Position numbers and translations under genes: made by a program
Shown: piece by piece, positions 6,416 to 8,846 of the stretch
Layout: every line of letters begins with the position of its first letter
Position numbering within the stretch: position 1 is the stretch's first letter
Source of the DNA: Flavipsychrobacter stenotrophus
GTDB lineage: Bacteria; Bacteroidota; Bacteroidia; Chitinophagales; Chitinophagaceae
Length of the DNA stretch: 8,846 nt
Reading direction: 5' to 3'
Assembly (NCBI GenBank): GCA_947371715.1
Contig: CANBQQ010000104.1
Location: 1-8,846 of the forward strand
Notes under the pieces: generated by a model
Databases searched by the model: none
What the model was told of the DNA's origin: nothing
Seen by the model: only the letters and a program-made list of their open reading frames with translations

Positions 6416-7105
6416 TTATTTCAGCATTGCATTAGGGTCATTAGGCGTACTGTTCATTTTCTTCCAACCAATGATCTTGTGCAGACCGAAATGGAATGAT
6501 TGGCCGATATTGAGGTTGATGCCATTCACGGCGTTGCCGCCGCCACCAGTTCTTGTGTAGCTAAGTCCGCCAACATCGGCATGAATACCATAGCCCTTTA
6601 TAAGGTTTACCCCTACTGCAGGTAGGAGGGTAACGTCTAACCCGTCGGGTTGTGTAGCAGATGTAAAATATGATTGATAGATACCCGGATAGTTATATTG
6701 CAGCATTGTTGATTTTACATTGTAGTCGTGGTGAGTAGCAGACAGTTGAGAATAGAGATAGAGATGCTTGTTGAGCCAATAGGTATAGCGGCCGTATACA
6801 CCTATGTTCCAGGTATTGAATGTTGCTTTATAGGTATGAGCGCCGGAATAGTCTCCTAAAAGATTTTGCTGGCTGCCGTAGCCGCCAAGGATACCTACCG
6901 CAAAGTGGTTACTTAATTGCCTTCCTATTGCAATATTGAGCCCACCTCCACTTAACGACAGACTTGGATAGCCACTGGAATAAGATGGTATCGTCTGATG
7001 GTTGGCGTTTGCACTTGCATCGATGATCCAGGTATTTTTCTGAGCGAAGGATGTGGCGGTTGAAAGTAGCATAACGGATGATGCCAGCAAAATGATTGGT
7101 TTCAT
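6416..7105 (-). CDS. Small outer-membrane beta-barrel protein
   Basis: This 229-residue protein has a signal peptide (MKPIILLASSVMLLSTATSFA/Q, cleavage after residue 21). The mature part is rich in alternating aromatic/Gly strands typical of eight-stranded OmpA/OmpW-like barrels in Bacteroidota: LSLSGGGLNIAIGRQL, HFAVGILGGYG, TFNTWNIGVYGRYTYWL, LYLYSQLSATHHDY, LLPAVGVNLIKGYGIHADVGGL, and GINLNIGQSFHFGLHKIIGW. The chain ends 16 residues after the last strand-like segment (KKMNSTPNDPNAMLK tail), so the barrel is not closed by a terminal aromatic residue. No peptidoglycan-binding domain is present. The frame stays open 52 codons upstream, but ATG 7105 is chosen because the signal peptide starts there. 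The gene is monocistronic, with a terminator 24 bases downstream. A possible decayed paralogue follows at 6211-6339. Function unknown; pore or surface-stress protein are both possible. Confidence 0.82.
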   Translation of the reverse strand: MKPIILLASSVMLLSTATSFAQKNTWIIDASANANHQTIPSYSSGYPSLSLSGGGLNIAIGRQLSNHFAVGILGGYGSQQNLLGDYSGAHTYKATFNTWNIGVYGRYTYWLNKHLYLYSQLSATHHDYNVKSTMLQYNYPGIYQSYFTSATQPDGLDVTLLPAVGVNLIKGYGIHADVGGLSYTRTGGGGNAVNGINLNIGQSFHFGLHKIIGWKKMNSTPNDPNAMLK

Positions 7106-7145
7106 AAATAAGTGGTTTGTGTGTGAGGTGTAAATGTATAAGATG

Positions 7146-7160
7146 AATTCATTATGAATT
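7146..7160. promoter_or_regulatory. Palindrome upstream of the beta-barrel gene (possible operator)
   Basis: AATTCAT-T-ATGAATT has perfect 7-base arms about 41 bases before the start codon at 7105. Between it and the gene, TACATTTA (minus strand) resembles the Bacteroidota -7 box TAnnTTTG with one mismatch, but no matching -33 TTG was found. The regulatory role is inferred from position only. Confidence 0.3.
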
Positions 7161-7271
7161 GTTAAGGTGGGTTTGGAGAATGGTAAGGAAATATTAAAAG
7201 TGTTTTTGGTGTTCTCCCGCCTGTGGTTGGGGCAGGTATGATGTTTCAACCCGTTTCGCATCTTGGGGGTT

Positions 7272-7353
7272 GTCTCAAAGAGAGACGGTCAGATTGTCGT
7301 CTGTCAGAGAACGACAACGGGCGTGCTGTGAGTATGACGAGATAGATATATTT
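7272..7353. repeat. Array unit 1 of the CAAAG-box repeat (short form)
   Basis: It begins GTCTCAAAGAGAGACGGTC, carries hairpin TTGTCGT-(10 bases)-ACGACAA (7294-7317) around a conserved TCAGAGA core, and ends GTGAGTATGACGAGATAGAT, nearly identical to the end of unit 2. It lacks the central CGAGAG...CTCTCG block found in units 2 and 4. Confidence 0.7.
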
Positions 7354-7474
7354 GTGTCAAAGAGAAACGGTCCGGTGTTCGGGTCAGAGACCCGTTAAAT
7401 TATGTCGTCACGAGAGCGCTACGCTAACTCTCGCGACAGGGTGGTGCTGTGAGTATGACGAGATACATATATTT
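7354..7474. repeat. Array unit 2 of the CAAAG-box repeat (complete, 121 bp)
   Basis: The order is GTGTCAAAGAGAAACGG, hairpin CGGGTC-AGA-GACCCG (7380-7394), TTAAATTAT, a second nested hairpin GTCG-tca-CGAGAG...CTCTCG-CGAC (7404-7437), GGGTGGTG, and GTGAGTATGACGAGATACAT. This is the reference unit. Part of its 5' hairpin region could instead pair within TCCGGTGTTCGGG, giving two mutually exclusive folds. Confidence 0.82.
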
Positions 7475-7513
7475 GTGTCAAAGAGAAACGGCCCGATGTT
7501 CGGGTCAGAGACC
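7475..7513. repeat. Array unit 3, left part (split by the insertion)
   Basis: GTGTCAAAGAGAAACGG through GGGTCAGAGACC matches unit 2, then stops abruptly at 7513. The unit resumes at 7951 with AGAGACC repeated. The two parts together, counting the duplicated 7 bases once, are 116 bp long, close to the 121 bp of unit 2. Confidence 0.82.
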
Positions 7514-7581
7514 ATATGTGTTCGAAAAGTTGTTAATGTGCATAGATAAGGCATTGACTTAAGCATTCTTCCATATTGAAT

Positions 7582-7664
7582 GCGCTCCTTCAGCGCTTTG
7601 TGTTATGGTGGCTTCTGACGTAGGGCTAAAACGCCCTACGCTATTGAGGACGCTCTTTCAGAGC
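7582..7664. repeat. Three-hairpin extragenic repeat, copy 2
   Basis: It has the same layout as 3001-3080: GCGCT-CCTTC-AGCGC (7582-7596), a spacer, CGTAGGGC-TAAAAC-GCCCTACG (7619-7640), CTATTGAGGAC, then GCTCT-TTC-AGAGC (7652-7664). The loop TAAAA and the CGCTATTGA junction are conserved, while the stem bases differ in pairs from copy 1. Confidence 0.68.
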
Positions 7665-7683
7665 TAGTGCATTTGCTTCAGTC

Positions 7684-7765
7684 AATGGCATTGCCCTGAC
7701 GGGGGCAACGCCTACTTTTGGTTACGTTTTACTAGAAACCGGTTGCCCCTACGGGCAATGTCATT
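7684..7765. repeat. 82-bp imperfect palindrome (CATTGCCC arms)
   Basis: The left arm, 7684-7709 (AATGGCATTGCCC, then GGGGGCAAC), and right arm, 7742-7765 (GTTGCCCC, then GGGCAATGTCATT), pair over about 23 positions around a 32-base AT-rich loop. A third copy of the arm start lies at 7889-7901. It resembles palindromic extragenic repeats; nothing is encoded. Confidence 0.68.
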
Positions 7766-7950
7766 AAGGTAAGAGAAATTCGCTTAATTAGACGTCCAAT
7801 ACCTTCGGCATCGTTTCAAAATTACCGTAAGATCTGCTATAGACATCTGATACATTCGGCATCATTATATGCTATTATCATCCTAATTTAATGACATTGC
7901 CCAACGGGACATATCACGAGCTGTTTTACTCTTTTCGAACACTTATTGTA

Positions 7951-8034
7951 AGAGACCCGTTAAATCATTTGGTCACGAGCGCTACGCTAACTCTTGCGAC
8001 AGGGTGGTGTGAGCGTGACAGAATACCAGTATTT
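7951..8034. repeat. Array unit 3, right part
   Basis: It resumes the repeat at AGAGACCCGTTAAAT and runs to GAATACCAGTATTT. It is more diverged than the others: CGAGAG...CTCTCG has become CGAGC...CTCTTG, so the second hairpin is largely lost in this copy. Confidence 0.75.
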
Positions 8035-8125
8035 GTCTTAAAGAGAAACGGCCCGATGTTCGGGTCAGAGACCCGTTAAATTATGTCGTCACGAGAGCGC
8101 TACGCTAACTCTCGCGACAGGGTGG
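8035..8125. repeat. Array unit 4 of the CAAAG-box repeat (3'-truncated)
   Basis: From AAAGAGAAACGGCCCGATG through CTCTCGCGACAGGGTGG it is almost base-for-base unit 2/3, with both hairpins intact. Similarity ends at 8125, before the GTGAGTATGACGAGATA tail. The alternative hairpin CCCGA-TGT-TCGGG is perfect here. Confidence 0.8.
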
Positions 8126-8175
8126 AAGTTTATTCCACCTGTTGTTAAGGAAGAGGATTAGTGTTGGAGGATTGT

Positions 8176-8203
8176 CTGAATCAGGATGGTCAGGATAAGA
8201 GGA
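8176..8203. repeat. Short degenerate GAATCAGGAT-type repeat
   Basis: CTGAATCAGGATGGTCAGGA contains two TCAGGAT units nine bases apart. Sequences of this form (AATCAGGATTnTCAGGATT) are common between genes in Bacteroidota, from general knowledge. It lies in the 8126-8230 spacer, which holds nothing else recognisable. Confidence 0.4.
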
Positions 8204-8230
8204 AAAGGAGGATGCACAGTTAGGGCATTT

Positions 8231-8300
8231 CAAAGAGAACCGGCCCGATGAGCCGGTCGGGAGACCGGCAACCGCGCGAGCGTAGACAGAGTCTACGCTC
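8231..8300. repeat. Diverged CAAAG-box repeat with two strong hairpins
   Basis: It opens CAAAGAGAACCGGCCCGATG like the array units. Hairpin GCCGGTC-GGGA-GACCGGC (8252-8269, 7 bp) replaces CGGGTC-AGA-GACCCG. A second hairpin, GAGCGTAGAC-AGA-GTCTACGCTC (8278-8300, 10 bp perfect), stands where units 2 and 4 have CGAGAG...CTCTCG. Same architecture, different stem bases. CCGGC (8240-8244) could alternatively pair with GCCGG (8252-8256). Confidence 0.75.
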
Positions 8301-8321
8301 AGCACCTTATATGAAATAAAT

Positions 8322-8350
8322 AACCCGCTCCAACAGAGTTGAAACGGGTT
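8322..8350 (-). terminator. Probable terminator of the atpD-atpC unit
   Basis: On the minus strand, AACCCG and CGGGTT form the outer stem with an inner CAAC-TCT-GTTG pairing, followed by ATTTATTTC. It begins 24 bases after the atpC stop codon. The T-run is broken, so strength is uncertain. Confidence 0.6.
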
Positions 8351-8374
8351 GTAATATTGGTGTGTAAAAAAATA

Positions 8375-8629
8375 CTAAGCTAAAGCAGTAGCATCTTCTA
8401 TAAGTACACTAGTCTTGTTATTAAGTACTTCAACGAAGCCTGCAGATATTTCGTAAACGTCTGTGTTGTGCTTGTCTACCAGTACTTTCATCTTGCCCTT
8501 GCCCAATGCAGCTATCATAGCGGCGTGGTTGTCCAGTACTTCAAAAGAACCGTTAGTGCCCGGTAACTGAATACCGTAAACGTTGCCGCTGAATACTTTA
8601 TGTTCGGGTGTTAATATTTCTAATTGCAT
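8375..8629 (-). CDS. atpC: ATP synthase F1 subunit epsilon
   Basis: This 84-residue protein matches the N-terminal beta-sandwich domain of AtpC: MQLEILTPEHKVFSG, then the conserved LPGTNGSFEVLDNHAAMI (22-39), and YEISAGFVEVLNNKTSVLIED. The subunit connects gamma to the c-ring in the rotor of F-type ATP synthase. The C-terminal helical hairpin that inhibits ATP hydrolysis in E. coli-type epsilon (about 130-140 aa) is absent; this is usual for Bacteroidota rather than a truncation. The frame stays open eight codons further up to 8653, but that part translates the 8-bp tandem repeat, so ATG 8629 is preferred. The gene follows atpD on the same strand, but with an unusually long 136-base gap full of inverted and tandem repeats. 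Confidence 0.95.
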   Translation of the reverse strand: MQLEILTPEHKVFSGNVYGIQLPGTNGSFEVLDNHAAMIAALGKGKMKVLVDKHNTDVYEISAGFVEVLNNKTSVLIEDATALA

Positions 8630-8634
8630 GAGTT

Positions 8635-8767
8635 CAATTTGACAATTTGGCAATTTGACAATTCGACAATTGTTTATCGAAAATCAAGTTTCTTATTCAA
8701 TCAGGCAATTTTACGATCCTGGCACTATGACCATTGTCACATTGCCGGATCGTCGAATTGTCAAATT
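8635..8767. repeat. 8-bp tandem array and long inverted repeat in the atpD-atpC gap
   Basis: Bases 8635-8674 are about five 8-base units with consensus CAATTTGA, the same unit as at 5629. AATTTGACAATTCGAC (8652-8667) is repeated exactly inverted at 8752-8767, where it overlaps the atpD stop codon. Between the arms a separate hairpin, ACGATCC-t-GGCA...TGCC-GGATCGT (8713-8753), with an inner TGAC-CATT-GTCA, partly competes for the same bases. Most of the intercistronic RNA could therefore fold into one stem-loop structure. Confidence 0.75.
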
Positions 8768-8846
8768 AGTTTTTAGCTTGTTCCATCAACTTCTTACCCT
8801 TAGCGATAGCGTCATCGATGCTACCAACCAGGTTGAAGGCTGCTTC
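8766..8846 (-). CDS. atpD: ATP synthase F1 subunit beta, C-terminal end (partial)
   Basis: The last 26 codons are visible, read from the right edge to TAA at 8766-8768: EAAFNLVGSIDDAIAKGKKL, then MEQAKN. The AFNLVGSIDDAI stretch is the conserved C-terminal helix of F-type beta subunits in Bacteroidota (usually ...EEAFNLVGnIDEA.AKA), and atpC follows on the same strand, which fixes the identity. The catalytic P-loop and the DELSEED region lie outside the window. The stop codon lies inside the right arm of a 16-bp inverted repeat. Confidence 0.92.
   Translation of the reverse strand, partial: EAAFNLVGSIDDAIAKGKKLMEQAKN

Larger units (their letters stand above)
7514..7950. mobile_element. 437-bp non-coding insertion (MITE-like) in array unit 3
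   Basis: The interval interrupts a repeat whose uninterrupted form is known from units 2 and 4. Its flanks carry the same 7 bases, AGAGACC (7507-7513 and 7951-7957), present once in intact units, as expected of a target-site duplication. Near its ends lie perfect 12-base inverted repeats, GTGTTCGAAAAG (7518-7529) and CTTTTCGAACAC (7931-7942), 4 and 8 bases inside the boundaries. No transposase or other credible gene lies within it. Inside it holds a three-hairpin repeat (7582-7664), a palindromic element (7684-7765), and a partial extra copy of the latter's arm (AATGACATTGCCC, 7889-7901). The two open frames that cross it translate repeat sequence. The asymmetric terminal spacing is odd for a simple MITE; insertion by another mechanism, or a composite of repeats, remains possible. 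Confidence 0.65.

Noticed and set aside
7106..7261. 52-codon N-terminal extension of the beta-barrel protein
   Set aside because: The signal peptide begins at 7105. The extension is polar, lies over the likely promoter region, and would bury the signal sequence.
7352..7549. 65-codon plus-strand open frame
   Set aside because: It translates the tandem repeat units and runs into the insertion. Its core (SATLTLATGW) recurs in the 7891-8079 frame only because the DNA repeat recurs. No start context, no family.
7891..8079. 62-codon plus-strand open frame
   Set aside because: It begins inside the insertion and ends in array unit 4, so it is a by-product of repeat sequence.
7272..8125. CRISPR array
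   Set aside because: Units are about 120 bp, contiguous and similar throughout. There are no unique spacers of constant length and no cas genes.
8105..8305. 66-codon minus-strand open frame with two cysteines (CPNC)
   Set aside because: It is composed of three different extragenic repeats read through. Hairpin arms supply its codons, and it matches no protein family I recognise.

Overview
The window looks like a chromosomal segment from a member of the Bacteroidota, most likely the Chitinophagia (Chitinophagaceae-like). Four things point there: a C-terminal type IX secretion (Por) sorting domain at the left edge, signal peptides ending in ...FA/Q or ...HA/Q, an atpD-atpC pair with the short epsilon subunit (84 aa) usual in this phylum, and dense families of short extragenic repeats. 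Species cannot be named from the sequence.

Layout. 1-729 (+) is the 3' end of a large secreted T9SS cargo protein, closed by a strong hairpin. 870-1973 (+) encodes an exported class-3-type lipase/esterase. From about 2070 onward all genes are on the minus strand. They are a YkgJ-type cysteine-cluster protein (2226-2714), parB (3082-4017), parA (4019-4822), an MBL-fold UPF0173-type hydrolase (4908-5585), a small outer-membrane beta-barrel protein (6416-7105), atpC (8375-8629) and the last 26 codons of atpD (8766 to the right edge). Read in transcription order, hydrolase-parA-parB could be one unit. parA and parB are separated by one base; the hydrolase and parA by 85 bases. The beta-barrel gene has its own terminator. 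Just downstream of it lies what looks like the 5' remnant of a paralogue, interrupted by a TAG at the signal-peptidase site.

The genes are mostly ordinary; the unusual content is between them. Gaps at 2071-2190, 2715-3081, 5586-6210 and 7262-8320 are packed with repeats. (a) A CAAAG-box element carries a GGTC-AGA-GACC-type hairpin. It occurs as a tandem array of about 121-bp units at 7272-8125 and as diverged single copies elsewhere; its stems change by paired substitutions. (b) A 437-bp non-coding insertion (7514-7950) splits one unit of that array and is flanked by a 7-bp duplication of repeat sequence. (c) Two palindromic families each occur twice in the window. (d) Short tandem arrays with strict 7-, 8- and 10-bp periods sit upstream of parA, the hydrolase and atpC; the atpC array also pairs with an inverted copy overlapping the atpD stop codon.

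No rRNA, tRNA, CRISPR array, riboswitch or transposase gene was recognised. No convincing parS site was found near parAB.
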